This document shows, in pieces, positions 9,140 to 19,259 of a stretch of 64,000 nucleotides of DNA. The stretch spans positions 1-64,000 of the forward strand of contig NZ_QPIX01000001.1 of the NCBI RefSeq assembly GCF_003337715.1, read 5' to 3'. The stretch comes from Ciceribacter lividus (GTDB taxonomy: Bacteria; Pseudomonadota; Alphaproteobacteria; Rhizobiales; Rhizobiaceae). The first letter of the stretch is position 1; the number at the start of each line of letters is the position of its first letter. Position numbers and translations under genes: made by a program. The notes under the pieces are model-generated. The model was not told the origin of the DNA. It did not search any database and saw nothing but the letters and a program-made list of their open reading frames with translations.

Positions 9140-9745
9140 TCAGGTGCGGCCGGATTTGCCGCGACCAAGGACGGTGACGAGCCGCCAGCCGAGGAAAAGC
9201 GCCACGATCCCGGCGGCGAGAAAGCCGCTCGCGTCGCCGACGATCTCGGCAATGGCGAGCACATTGTCGCTGAAGAGGATTCCGAGGCCGACATGCAGGA
9301 TGACCCACACCGCCTCGCCGGCGACGCCGGCGGCGGTGAAGTGCGCCCAGGAAAAGCCGGTCGCTCCGGTCACCAGGTTCATGTAGGGGCCGAGCGGGCT
9401 GAACAGCCAGCGGGTGAGAAAGATGCCGATCGTCGCATGGCGGGCGATCTCCTGCGTTGCACGGTCGAGTGCGGCCTTGCCGGCCGGCTTCCTCGCGATG
9501 CGGGTGGTGACTGCCTGGCCTGCGAAGCGCCCGACGAAGTAGCCGATCTGGTCGCCGCCGACGGCCGCGGCAAACGCGGTTACGAAGACCGGGACCAGAC
9601 CGAAATCGCCGGCGGCGGCAAAGGAGCCCATCAGCATCATCACCAGAGAGGCGGGAAGCGGTAGCCCGAGGCAGCTCAGGCCCGCCACTGCCGCAAGCAG
9701 GGGTAGCCCGTAAACCGGAACGAGAGCGAGGATGGCGTCGCTCAT
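9140..9745 (-). CDS. DedA-family membrane protein
   Basis: A 201-residue inner-membrane protein with about five hydrophobic segments. It carries the DedA/SNARE-associated features: an amphipathic LGLPLPASLVMMLMGS entry near the N-terminus, a GGDQIGYFVGRFAG segment and the FLTRWLFSPLGPYMNLVTG motif, which corresponds to the conserved F-x-R-(x)-P-x-R/G region. DedA proteins are lipid (undecaprenyl-phosphate or phospholipid) scramblase-like transporters. The first four bases overlap the end of the upstream small membrane gene, so the two are translationally coupled, and the glycosyltransferase lies just downstream, suggesting a membrane-lipid theme. Confidence 0.88.
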   Translation of the reverse strand: MSDAILALVPVYGLPLLAAVAGLSCLGLPLPASLVMMLMGSFAAAGDFGLVPVFVTAFAAAVGGDQIGYFVGRFAGQAVTTRIARKPAGKAALDRATQEIARHATIGIFLTRWLFSPLGPYMNLVTGATGFSWAHFTAAGVAGEAVWVILHVGLGILFSDNVLAIAEIVGDASGFLAAGIVALFLGWRLVTVLGRGKSGRT

Positions 9746-10098
9746 CGAACGGGGCCGCCTTCCCGGAGCTTTGCGATCGCCCGCTCGATCTCGGCGCGGA
9801 ATTCCTCCGGGCTCATGCCGCGGTCGCGGGCGAGCTGTTCCACCGTCGGGCGCCGGCCGGTGCCGAGCGGCCCAACCCCCAGCGCATCCGCCAGTGCCTC
9901 GCGCGGCAAGTCGTAGGAGCGGGCGATATAGCCGATCGTCATCCAGGTCTCGATCGGCTGGTTGCGGTGTTCCGGCGCGTTCCAGTAAACGACGTAGAAG
10001 GCGAAGCGTGCGGCAAAGAAAAGCGCAAGCGCCGAGGTCGCGAGGAAGGCGAGAAGCAGCAAGCGGTGTTCGCGCCAGAGGATTGCCGCTCTCTTCAT
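9742..10098 (-). CDS. Small membrane-anchored protein of unknown function
   Basis: A 118-residue protein with one clear N-terminal membrane segment (about 13-38, rich in Leu/Ala/Phe) and a soluble C-terminal part. The soluble part contains GYIARSYDLPREALADALGV, which reads like a small helix-turn-helix or helical bundle, and GMSPEEFRAEIERAIAKLRE at the end. It overlaps dedA by four bases (ATGA), so it is probably made together with it. I cannot assign a family. The 104-base gap to ung (divergent) should hold both promoters. Confidence 0.7.
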   Translation of the reverse strand: MKRAAILWREHRLLLLAFLATSALALFFAARFAFYVVYWNAPEHRNQPIETWMTIGYIARSYDLPREALADALGVGPLGTGRRPTVEQLARDRGMSPEEFRAEIERAIAKLREGGPVR

Positions 10099-10202
10099 GT
10101 CCGGTCGTGCCTCATCCCGTCTGCGAGGATCGCCGCACTTGACTCGGTCCGTCGTCCTCTTTCATTCAAGGGCGAGTTAACCGCAAAAGGCGATGGCCGA
10201 CA

Positions 10203-10907
10203 ATGAGCGCAGCAGAGGTCAGACTGGAGGAGAGCTGGAAACGGGTCCTCGGGCCGGAGTTTTCCAGTCCTTACATGCAGCAATTGCGGGAATTTCTGGT
10301 TGCCGAAAGAGCGAACGGCAAGCGCATCTTCCCGAAGGGCGCGGAGTATTTCCGGGCGCTCGACCTGACGCCGCTCGGCAAGGTTCGGGTGGTGATCCTC
10401 GGCCAAGACCCCTATCACGGCGCCGGCCAGGCGCACGGGCTCTGCTTCAGTGTGCAGCCGGGCGTGCGTGTGCCGCCGTCGCTCGTCAACATCTACAAGG
10501 AACTGGAAACCGACCTCGGCATTCACCCGGTCCGCCACGGCTTCCTCGAAAACTGGGCGAAACAGGGGGTGCTGCTCTTGAACAGCGTTCTGACCGTCGA
10601 GGAGGCCCGCGCCGCCTCGCATCAGGGTCGCGGCTGGGAACGCTTCACCGACGCGGTGATCCGCGCCGTCAACGACGAATGTTCCTCGGTCGTCTTCATG
10701 CTCTGGGGCTCCTATGCCCAGAAGAAGGCGGCCTTCGTCGATCGGGAGCGCCATCTGGTGCTGAGGGCGCCGCATCCCTCGCCGCTTTCGGCGCATAACG
10801 GCTTCTTCGGCTGCCGGCACTTCTCCAAAGCGAACGAGTTTCTGCGTTCACGCGGGCTGGAGCCGATCGACTGGCAGCTTCCGACCGAGCCCATGCTGGC
10901 GCAATAA
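10203..10907 (+). CDS. ung: Uracil-DNA glycosylase (family 1)
   Basis: A 234-residue base-excision repair enzyme that removes uracil from DNA. The water-activating motif GQDPYHG (catalytic D69), the uracil-contact loop LLLNSVLTV and the DNA-intercalation motif [18 protein letters not shown] are all intact, and the length matches the family. The start ATG 10203 is the only reasonable one. It stands alone between a divergent membrane gene and an aldehyde dehydrogenase gene 90 bases downstream on the same strand. Confidence 0.96.
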   Translation: MSAAEVRLEESWKRVLGPEFSSPYMQQLREFLVAERANGKRIFPKGAEYFRALDLTPLGKVRVVILGQDPYHGAGQAHGLCFSVQPGVRVPPSLVNIYKELETDLGIHPVRHGFLENWAKQGVLLLNSVLTVEEARAASHQGRGWERFTDAVIRAVNDECSSVVFMLWGSYAQKKAAFVDRERHLVLRAPHPSPLSAHNGFFGCRHFSKANEFLRSRGLEPIDWQLPTEPMLAQ

Positions 10908-10997
10908 ACTGCCGCCGGTTGTCCTCCGCGGCGCTTGCGGCTGCCGCCGGCCTGTTGGATAGTGCGGCCCTGTTGTCCAGGTCCGGGGAGCCCACAC

Positions 10998-12425
10998 ATG
11001 AGCAATCGCCTGAAATTCTTCATTGACGGCCAGTGGGTCGATCCTGTCCGGCCGGCACTGCTCGACGTCATCGATCCTTCGACCGAAGAGGCGTTCACGC
11101 AGATTGCCATCGGATCGGCGGCCGACGTCGACCGGGCGGTAGCGGCGGCAAAGGCGGCGTTCCCGGCCTTTTCGATCTCGTCGCGGGAGGAGCGGCTGGC
11201 GCTTCTCGAGCGTATCCTCGCCGCCTACAACGAGCGCATCGACGACATCGCCGAGGCGGCCAGCCGGGAGATGGGCGCGCCGCTTCCCTTCGCCCGCGAT
11301 TCGCAGGCGACCTCCGGTTCGGCACATCTCGAAACGACGATCGAGGCGCTGAAGACCTTCGCCTTCAGCGAGAAGCGCGGCACGACGATGATCGTGCGCG
11401 AGCCGGTCGGTGTCTGTGCCCTCATCACGCCGTGGAACTGGCCGCTCAACCAGATCGCCTGCAAGGTGGCGCCGGCGATCGCCGCCGGCTGCACCATGGT
11501 GCTGAAGCCGTCCGAGATCGCGCCGATCACCGGCGTCATTTTCGCCGAAATCATGGAGGCTGCGGGCACGCCGAAGGGCGTCTTCAATCTCGTGCACGGA
11601 ACCGGTCCGGACGTTGGCCAGCCGATGGCGAGCCACCCGGATGTCGACATGGTTTCCTTCACCGGATCGACCCGCGCCGGCGTCGCCGTCGCCAAGGCTG
11701 CGGCTGACACGGTGAAGCGGGTGGCGCAGGAACTCGGCGGAAAGTCCGCCAACATCATCCTGCCGGATGCCGATCTGGAGATTGCAGTGAGCAAGGGCGT
11801 CGCCGGCTGCTTCGGCAATTCCGGTCAGTCCTGCAATGCGCCGACCCGCATGCTGGTGCCGGCCGAACGGCATGACGAGGCTCTGGCGATCGCCAAGACG
11901 GCGGCGGGTACCTTCGTCGTCGGCGACCCTCGCTCGCCCGACACCCGGCTCGGTCCGGTGGTCAGTGGCATGCAGTTCGACAAGATCCAGCAGCTGATCG
12001 AAGCGGGCATTCGCGAGGGGGCGACACTCGTCGCGGGCGGGCCGGGGCGGCCGGAGAACCTCAACCGCGGCTACTATGTGCGCCCGACGGTGTTCGGCAA
12101 CGTCACCAACGACATGACCATCGCGCGGGAAGAAGTCTTCGGGCCGGTCCTGTCGATCCTGCCCTACAGGGACGAGGAAGAGGCGATCGCGATCGCCAAC
12201 GACACCGTCTACGGGCTCGCCGCCTATGTCCAGTCGGGGGATATCGGCCACGCCCGCAAGGTGGCCGCGCGGCTGAGAGCCGGTTGCGTCCACATCAACT
12301 ATCCGGCGTGGGACCCTTACGCGCCGTTCGGCGGCTACAAGCAGTCGGGCAACGGCCGCGAATACGGCGAATGGGGCCTTCACGACTTCCTCGAGGTCAA
12401 GGCGGTCATCGGCTACGGGGAATAG
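10998..12425 (+). CDS. Aldehyde dehydrogenase family protein
   Basis: A 475-residue NAD(P)-dependent aldehyde dehydrogenase. The catalytic cysteine is C279 in GNSGQSCNAPTR, the general-base glutamate is in QELGGKS, and the cofactor-binding segments TPWNWPLNQIACKVAPA, KPSE and SFTGSTRAG are present. GGGAG upstream of ATG 10998 supports the start. The family cannot be narrowed to a substrate by motif; the sequence belongs to the broad 'aldehyde dehydrogenase family protein' group. It is convergent with the EamA transporter gene, with about 145 bases between. Confidence 0.92.
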   Translation: MSNRLKFFIDGQWVDPVRPALLDVIDPSTEEAFTQIAIGSAADVDRAVAAAKAAFPAFSISSREERLALLERILAAYNERIDDIAEAASREMGAPLPFARDSQATSGSAHLETTIEALKTFAFSEKRGTTMIVREPVGVCALITPWNWPLNQIACKVAPAIAAGCTMVLKPSEIAPITGVIFAEIMEAAGTPKGVFNLVHGTGPDVGQPMASHPDVDMVSFTGSTRAGVAVAKAAADTVKRVAQELGGKSANIILPDADLEIAVSKGVAGCFGNSGQSCNAPTRMLVPAERHDEALAIAKTAAGTFVVGDPRSPDTRLGPVVSGMQFDKIQQLIEAGIREGATLVAGGPGRPENLNRGYYVRPTVFGNVTNDMTIAREEVFGPVLSILPYRDEEEAIAIANDTVYGLAAYVQSGDIGHARKVAARLRAGCVHINYPAWDPYAPFGGYKQSGNGREYGEWGLHDFLEVKAVIGYGE

Positions 12426-12571
12426 GCGCCCCTTCCAGAGATTGCCGTCCTTTTGCCGTTTCGGCGGCTTCCGGCGCTCGTCGGGACGGCCGGCGCTCCG
12501 TCGTCACCGATGTCGATCAGCAGCCGGCACCGGCCAAGGCCGCAACCGCTGCATCCCTCGTTTCCTGATCT

Positions 12572-13510
12572 TTACTTGCCTGCCGTCGCCGGCTTGCCCC
12601 ACTCGGCAATCGCGATCCCGCCGAGCACGAGGACGAGGGCGATGACGTGGAAGAGCTGTACCGGCTCGGAGATGAGGGTGACGGAGAGCAGGGTGCCGAA
12701 AACCGGTACGAGGTTGATGAAGAGCCCGGCACGGTTGGCGCCGATGCCCTCGACGCCCTTGATATAGAAGATCTGCGAGATGAGGGACGGAAAGAGCGCC
12801 GCATAGGCGATCAGCGCCCAGCCGGTGAGGTCGGGCACGACCAGGTTTCCGGACGACGCTTCCCATAAGACGAGAGGCAAGGCGGTCAGGGTCGCGCCGA
12901 GGGCGGCGCCCGCCATCATGCTCTTCCAGTGTACGGGCGGCTTCCACCGCAGGCCGACCGTGTAGATCGCATAGGCGACCACCGCCAGCAGCAGCAGGGC
13001 GTCGCCGTAGTTGAGGGTCAGCGCGAGAAGAGCCGCAAGATCACCGTGTCCGGCCGTCAGCGCGACGCCGATGAAGCTGATGAGGAAGCCGACGATCTGG
13101 ACGAAGGAGACCGGTATGCGAAAGAAGGCGAAGTTCAGCACGAAGATCAGAACAGGGATGCCGCCCTGCTCGATCGCGCCGTTGACCGCGCTCGTATATT
13201 GCAGGGCGGTGTAGAGGAAGCCGTTGAACGCGGTATAGCCGATGGCGCCGTAGGCGAGGAGGAGCAGCCAGTTGCGCCGGAGCACCGGCCAGTCGGTCCT
13301 GAGCTGCGGCACGGAGATCGCCGAGATCAGGATGGCGGCGATCGCCCAGCGGGAAAGATTGAGCGCCATCGGGCTTATGTGGCCGATCGCGAGCTTGCCG
13401 ACGATGGTGTTGCCGCCCCAGAAAAGTGTGCAGACGGTGAGCAGAATATAGGATCGAAAAGGCAAGCGGCTTACCTTCGGATTGGGACGGGAATGGGTGG
13501 TGCTGTGCAT
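12572..13510 (-). CDS. EamA/DMT-family transporter
   Basis: A 312-residue inner-membrane protein of the drug/metabolite transporter superfamily, with about ten hydrophobic segments forming two EamA repeats (about 20-150 and 160-305). The FWGGNTIVGKLA start of repeat one and the second-repeat segment SQIFYIKGVEGIGANRAGLFINLVPVFG are characteristic. The start is placed at 13510 (MHSTTHS) because GAGGG lies 8 bases upstream; the longer frame starting at 13576 adds 22 unlikely residues. Substrate unknown; related proteins export amino acids or nucleotides. It is divergent from purA. Confidence 0.88.
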   Translation of the reverse strand: MHSTTHSRPNPKVSRLPFRSYILLTVCTLFWGGNTIVGKLAIGHISPMALNLSRWAIAAILISAISVPQLRTDWPVLRRNWLLLLAYGAIGYTAFNGFLYTALQYTSAVNGAIEQGGIPVLIFVLNFAFFRIPVSFVQIVGFLISFIGVALTAGHGDLAALLALTLNYGDALLLLAVVAYAIYTVGLRWKPPVHWKSMMAGAALGATLTALPLVLWEASSGNLVVPDLTGWALIAYAALFPSLISQIFYIKGVEGIGANRAGLFINLVPVFGTLLSVTLISEPVQLFHVIALVLVLGGIAIAEWGKPATAGK

Positions 13511-13662
13511 CGATTTGGCCCTCGGGATAGGCGAGCCAACGGGCATTGTCACGCAAAAAGCCAAATCGCCTTTCACAAACAGGTCGATTTTAAAAAAGCA
13601 ACACAGTATAGATGCGCGGGTTTGGATAGGGCGCAGCCAGCGCAGATAGGCAGGATTTTGAG

Positions 13663-14961
<1,299 letters not shown>

Positions 14962-14986
14962 TGTCGGAATTCTTTAACGAATTGTC

Positions 14987-15004
14987 CGCCGGCCCGGGCC
15001 GGCG
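14987..15004. repeat. Perfect 18-base GC palindrome between purA and the next gene
   Basis: The sequence from 14987 to 15004 (centre CCCGGG) is a perfect palindrome of GC pairs only, ending 17 bases before the ATG of the next gene. It lacks a T-tract, so it is not a standard terminator; it could form a hairpin close to the ribosome binding site of the downstream gene. Confidence 0.6.
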
Positions 15005-15021
15005 CCCAAGAGAAAGTGCCC

Positions 15022-17346
15022 ATGGCTGATTTCATTTCGGTTATCCGGCGTGCCGTCGACGGCCTGTCGAACAACACACCGGAGATGCGTGCGAAGGTCT
15101 ATGAAAAGGCCCGGAGCGCGGTGGCGCGGCAGCTGGAGAACATGTCGCCGCGTCCGCCGGAAGAGATGCTGCGCCGCCAGATGGACAAGCTGGAAGCCGC
15201 CATCCAGGAAGTCGAAGCCGAGCATATCGAAGCTTTGCCGGAAGAACCGGAAGCCGCCTTGCTGGAGGAGGAGCTGGGGATCGCCCCGGTTGCCGCCCAT
15301 GCGGAACCGGAGCCTGAACCCGAACCGGAGCCGGAGCCGGAGCCTGAAGAGGAGCCGGAGGCCTATCAGGAGCCTGCCACCGAAGAGGTCCATGATGTCT
15401 ACGCGGTCCATGAGGAACCGGTAGAGGAGCAGGCAGAGGAAGAAGCCTACGAAGAACCTGTCGCGCCGAGCTATCCGGTATATCCGGTCGAGGCTGCGCG
15501 GGAGGAAGAGGTAGAGCATCCGGCCGAGGAGCCCGCTGAGCCCGCCTATCACTACGAGGAAGCTGAGCCGGAGCATGTCGCCTGGGGCGCGGAAGGCGAA
15601 CACGCCGCCGCCGAGCCTGCGGCGGAGGAAGCGGATCATGGCGAGCCGTGGCTGCATGCAGGCGAGGAGACGCCGGCGGAACCCGTGTCTGAGCCGGCCG
15701 TCCCTGCCGAGCTGGAAAGCCGGCATCCCGTCACGACCGCGGAGCCCGAGGTCGAGGAACCGGTAGCCGAAGAGCCGCCGGCCGTCGCGCCGGCCGTCTG
15801 GTCGGAGAGCATTCCGGAATACGACCGCACTTACGGTGACTGGGCGGAAACCGCGCGCGAGGAAGAAAAGCCGCACGAATACGAAGCGCCGGAAACGGCT
15901 GCTGCTGCAATGCCGGCTTCGGCCATGCCCGAGGTGACCGTCGGGTCCTGGCCGGCCGCCGAGCAGCCTGAACCGGTGGAGCCGCCGGCGGCGGAAGCGC
16001 CTGCCGGCAAGGCGCCGTCGCACGACATCGATCTGCTCGACTGGGACACCACGGCCTATCAGCCGCCGGCCGGCGTCGACGGAAGCAAGGGCGGCGAGGC
16101 GCAGAACTTCGACGATTTTGCCGACTGGTACGCGGCGGTCGCGACACCGGCGGCGGGCGCGGCGGTCGAGGCCGGCGAAGGCCGGAAGGCCGACCAGACG
16201 GCGTCCGAAACCGCGTCGAAGGCGGCCGGGACGGTTCCTCCGGCGGCGAAGACCGCAGGCAAGCCGTACCGTATCGAACAGACCAAGCGGCGCAACTATG
16301 CCCCGATCGCGGTCGGCGTGCTCGTCGTGGCGGCGCTTGCCGGCGGCGGCTACGAACTCTGGGCGAACCGCGACGCGGTGAGCACCTTCGTCAGTGACAC
16401 CGTCAATTCGCTGACGGCGATGGTTGCCGGCGACGGCACGGAGCCGACGACGCCGCCCGCCGAAAACGCTGCGAACGGAACGCCGCCCGCCACGGACACA
16501 AAGCCCGAGGCAGGTGCAGAGACCAAGGCTCCCGATGCCAAGGCGCCGACGCCTCCGGAAGAGGGCGCCGTGACAGGGCAGAAGTTCACCCAGCGCCTGA
16601 CGGCGGACGGGACGGAAGTCGATGAAGGCGCCGGTACTGCCGGCGCAAACACCGGCGGCGAAGGGCGCTCGGTCTCCGAACAGAACGTCGCCGGCACGCA
16701 GCCGGACGGCGAGGCGGGGGCGACGGCCGGAGGAACCTCGCCGGGCGCGACCACGACGCCGCCGGTCGACATGAGCAAGCCGATCGCAGGCGAGAAGGCC
16801 TTCCTCTACGAGGAAAAGCTCGGCCAGACCTCGCCGACGGCGATCACCGGCGCCGTCGAGTGGACGGCGCTCAACGACACGAGCGAGAACGGGCGTCCCA
16901 ATCCGGCGATCCAGGGCAAGCTCTCGATACCTGATCGCGGCCTGTCGGCGCTGATCACCATCAGGCGGAACGCCGACAATTCGCTGCCCGCGAGCCACCT
17001 GATCGAGGTGGTGTTCTCGGTGCCGGCGGATTTCGAAGGCGGAGCGATCGACAATGTCCAGCGCATCGCGATGAAGCGGACGGAACAGGACCGCGGCGAT
17101 CCGCTGGTGGCCGTTTCGGCGAAGATCACGGACGACAGCTACCTGATCGCGCTCAACGACTTCCAGGACGTGGTCGCCCGTAACCTCGACCTGCTGCGCA
17201 CCCGCAACTGGATCGATATCCCGGTCACCTATCGCAACGGTCGCCGGGCGCTGCTGACCCTCGACAAGGGCACGGCCGGCGTGGCGGTCTTCGACGAGGT
17301 CATGAAGCAGTGGGCCGCGCTCGACAACGGCAACGGCGGCGGCTGA
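15022..17346 (+). CDS. Glu/Pro-rich membrane protein with conserved C-terminal domain, unknown function
   Basis: A 774-residue protein that I cannot place in a named family. Residues 1-90 form a charged helical region (ADFISVIRRAVDGL; MRAKVYEKARSAVARQLE). A run of alternating Glu-Pro follows at about 94-110, within a long acidic, disordered stretch to about 420. A single membrane segment (about 427-447, PIAVGVLVVAALAGGGY) precedes a second Pro/Thr-rich linker and a folded C-terminal domain from about 590 (KAFLYEEKL to the end) that looks periplasmic. Orientation with an acidic cytoplasmic tail is inferred. ATG 15022 fits the likely conserved MADFIS start. It lies 60 bases behind purA, beyond a GC palindrome, and ends at the shared hairpin with rpoH. 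Confidence 0.8.
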   Translation: MADFISVIRRAVDGLSNNTPEMRAKVYEKARSAVARQLENMSPRPPEEMLRRQMDKLEAAIQEVEAEHIEALPEEPEAALLEEELGIAPVAAHAEPEPEPEPEPEPEPEEEPEAYQEPATEEVHDVYAVHEEPVEEQAEEEAYEEPVAPSYPVYPVEAAREEEVEHPAEEPAEPAYHYEEAEPEHVAWGAEGEHAAAEPAAEEADHGEPWLHAGEETPAEPVSEPAVPAELESRHPVTTAEPEVEEPVAEEPPAVAPAVWSESIPEYDRTYGDWAETAREEEKPHEYEAPETAAAAMPASAMPEVTVGSWPAAEQPEPVEPPAAEAPAGKAPSHDIDLLDWDTTAYQPPAGVDGSKGGEAQNFDDFADWYAAVATPAAGAAVEAGEGRKADQTASETASKAAGTVPPAAKTAGKPYRIEQTKRRNYAPIAVGVLVVAALAGGGYELWANRDAVSTFVSDTVNSLTAMVAGDGTEPTTPPAENAANGTPPATDTKPEAGAETKAPDAKAPTPPEEGAVTGQKFTQRLTADGTEVDEGAGTAGANTGGEGRSVSEQNVAGTQPDGEAGATAGGTSPGATTTPPVDMSKPIAGEKAFLYEEKLGQTSPTAITGAVEWTALNDTSENGRPNPAIQGKLSIPDRGLSALITIRRNADNSLPASHLIEVVFSVPADFEGGAIDNVQRIAMKRTEQDRGDPLVAVSAKITDDSYLIALNDFQDVVARNLDLLRTRNWIDIPVTYRNGRRALLTLDKGTAGVAVFDEVMKQWAALDNGNGGG

Positions 17347-17349
17347 CGA

Positions 17350-17385
17350 CAAAGAAAAAGGGTTTCGGGCGATAGCCCGAAACCC
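17350..17385 (-). terminator. Rho-independent terminator of rpoH, possibly bidirectional
   Basis: A perfect 11-bp stem (17360-17370 with 17375-17385, arm GGGTTTCGGGC) closes a GATA loop. Read on the minus strand it is followed by TTTTTCTTT at 17359-17351, the classic terminator tail, about 105 bases past the rpoH stop. On the plus strand it lies 13 bases after the upstream gene's stop but lacks a good T-run. Confidence 0.88.
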
Positions 17386-17490
17386 AGTATCGTAAAAGGC
17401 GGAGAGGCGACCACGCCGCCGCGAAGATGACTGTCACGCCGCCCGCCCGTCAGGGCTCAGATTGCGGCCACGCTCCGGAAATTCCGAGGA

Positions 17491-18393
17491 TCAGGCTTCG
17501 ACCACGCGGAGAGCGGAGGCGCGCTCGAGCGCCTCCTTCTGGACGGCTTCCTGGACCTTCTCGAAGGCCCGGACCTCGATCTGGCGGACGCGCTCGCGGC
17601 TGATGTCGAACTCCGCCGACAGGTCTTCCAGCGTCACCGGATCTTCCGCCAGACGGCGGGCCTCGAAGATTCGCCGTTCGCGGTCGTTGAGGACGCTCAT
17701 GGCGCGGGCCAGCATGCGCCGGCGCGTTTCGAGCTCGTCCTGTTCGATGAGCACATCTTCCTGGCTGTCGTGCTCGTCGACCAGCCAATCCTGCCACTGG
17801 CCGGATTCGCCCTCGGCGGCACGGATCGGGGCGTTCAGCGACGCGTCACCGGAGAGGCGGCGGTTCATCGAGATGACCTCGTCCTCGGAGACGTTCAGCT
17901 TGGTGGCGATCTCCGTCACCTGCTCGGGTTTCAGGTCGCCTTCCTCGATCGCCTGGATCTTGCCCTTGAGGCGGCGAAGGTTGAAGAACAGCCGCTTCTG
18001 GTTGGCGGTCGTGCCCATCTTCACCAGCGACCACGAGCGCAGGATGTATTCCTGTATCGCGGCCTTGATCCACCACATGGCGTAGGTCGCCAGGCGGAAG
18101 CCGCGCTCCGGATCGAACTTCTTGACCGCCTGCATCAGGCCGACATTGCCCTCGGAGACGACTTCGCCGATCGGCAGGCCGTAGCCGCGATAGCCCATGG
18201 CGATCTTGGCGACGAGACGCAGGTGGCTCGTCACGAGCTTGTGGGCCGCATCACGGTCGCCATGCTCGGCATAACGCTTGGCCAGCATGTACTCTTCCTG
18301 CGGCTCAAGCATCGGAAATTTACGGATTTCGTCGAGATACCGGCTCAGGCCGGCCTCGCCGGCGGCGATGGTAGGCAAAGTATTGCGGGCCAT
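17491..18393 (-). CDS. rpoH: RNA polymerase heat-shock sigma factor RpoH
   Basis: A 300-residue sigma-32 family factor. Region 2 includes the core-binding and -10 recognition stretch (GLMQAVKKFDPERGFRLATYAMWWIKAAIQE in parts), the RpoH box is recognisable as QKRLFFNLRR, and region 4 ends with the helix-turn-helix DLSAEFDISRERVRQIE. The ATG at 18393 is preceded by a GGGGG-type ribosome binding site. Rhizobia often carry two rpoH genes; the neighbourhood with purA and ctrA matches what I remember for rpoH1 of Sinorhizobium meliloti, but the paralogue number is an inference. Confidence 0.95.
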   Translation of the reverse strand: MARNTLPTIAAGEAGLSRYLDEIRKFPMLEPQEEYMLAKRYAEHGDRDAAHKLVTSHLRLVAKIAMGYRGYGLPIGEVVSEGNVGLMQAVKKFDPERGFRLATYAMWWIKAAIQEYILRSWSLVKMGTTANQKRLFFNLRRLKGKIQAIEEGDLKPEQVTEIATKLNVSEDEVISMNRRLSGDASLNAPIRAAEGESGQWQDWLVDEHDSQEDVLIEQDELETRRRMLARAMSVLNDRERRIFEARRLAEDPVTLEDLSAEFDISRERVRQIEVRAFEKVQEAVQKEALERASALRVVEA

Positions 18394-18581
18394 CAAGCAC
18401 CCCCTTTTCTTGTGTCGCGACGGTCCCCTTGAGTAACCCCAGCCCATAGGCAAACCGCCGGCATGGCTTCTGGACGAAGCCCATCCAAGCCATATCCCAG
18501 ATAAGTACGGCAAAACAGTGATTCAAGCTATCGTTACTGCGTTATATCATTACAATTCGGTAACCTCGACCGGTCCGCGGG

Positions 18582-18911
18582 TCACAAGCGCGTGAGGCGT
18601 TCCAGCCCGTAAGACCGGCTCCTGCGATAGCGGTCGAAATCGCCGTCGATCTGGCCGCGCGATACGCCGATGTCCTTCAGCGTCTGGTCGGAAAGGCCGT
18701 AAAGTGCCCTCCTGGTGCGTTGCTTCTTCCGCATCCGCAGAAAGAAGGCCACCACGCCGGCGAGCCACGATCCTGCTCGCGCGGAACCGTCCAGCGGACA
18801 TTCCGCTGCCGTGCCGTCGGTCGCCGTGTCGGTCGAGGCGTCACGCCCGGGCGGTAAAAGGGCGAGCACATCCTGCCGCGGGCGTGTCCGCCCCGGATCA
18901 AAATTGTCCAT
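18582..18911 (-). CDS. DUF1127 domain protein
   Basis: A 109-residue protein whose C-terminal 40 residues match the DUF1127 pattern: RRALYGLSDQTLKDIGVSRGQI followed by a basic YRRSRSYG tail. The N-terminal 60 residues are poorly conserved and polar. Small DUF1127 proteins of alphaproteobacteria are often stress-, phosphate- or RNA-linked (the arginine-rich YjiS-like group), but this one has no proven role. ATG 18911 is chosen because AGGAG lies 8 bases upstream. Confidence 0.82.
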   Translation of the reverse strand: MDNFDPGRTRPRQDVLALLPPGRDASTDTATDGTAAECPLDGSARAGSWLAGVVAFFLRMRKKQRTRRALYGLSDQTLKDIGVSRGQIDGDFDRYRRSRSYGLERLTRL

Positions 18912-18980
18912 CACTGTTCTCCTGTCAGAAAAGGCCGGCTCGTCAGAGCCGGCCGTCAAGCAGTGGTCGTTCGGTTTGCC

Positions 18981-19148
18981 TCAGTTCTGCATGTGTGCCG
19001 CAGGCTGGCGGCCGATCGCCTGATAGGCTTCCCGCAGGGCGTCCGCACATTCCTGGCAGCAGACCTCCACGGTCTTGCCGCCGATCCGCACGGCAATACG
19101 GCCATCGTCGAGCTTGCAGTCACAGGCAGCACATGTGTCGTTCTTCAT
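18981..19148 (-). CDS. Small Cys-rich, probably metal-binding protein (TRASH/YHS-like)
   Basis: A 55-residue protein carrying CAACDC near the N-terminus and VCCQECADAL in the middle, a spacing like treble-clef metal-binding domains of the TRASH/YHS type. It probably binds zinc or another thiophilic metal. The start at 19148 (MKNDTCAACDC) is favoured over the adjacent ATG at 19151 because AAAGGAG is 6 bases upstream. It lies between a DUF1127 gene and an AraC-family regulator gene, all on the minus strand; it could be the regulator's target or a free-standing metal buffer. Confidence 0.75.
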   Translation of the reverse strand: MKNDTCAACDCKLDDGRIAVRIGGKTVEVCCQECADALREAYQAIGRQPAAHMQN

Positions 19149-19259
19149 CATCCGCTCCTTTGCATCGGCTGTTGTCCACGGTCTCAAAATGCCTCTTTCG
19201 CCGGTCCGCCGCTGTCAGATTCTTTAGCGATTTGCCTCCGCTCCGAATGTCGCGATGGT

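Noticed and set aside
14974..17352. Very long minus-strand open frame opposite the Glu/Pro-rich gene
   Set aside because: Arg/Gly-rich composition is the antisense shadow of a GC-rich acidic gene; the plus strand has the membrane segment, start and normal stop.
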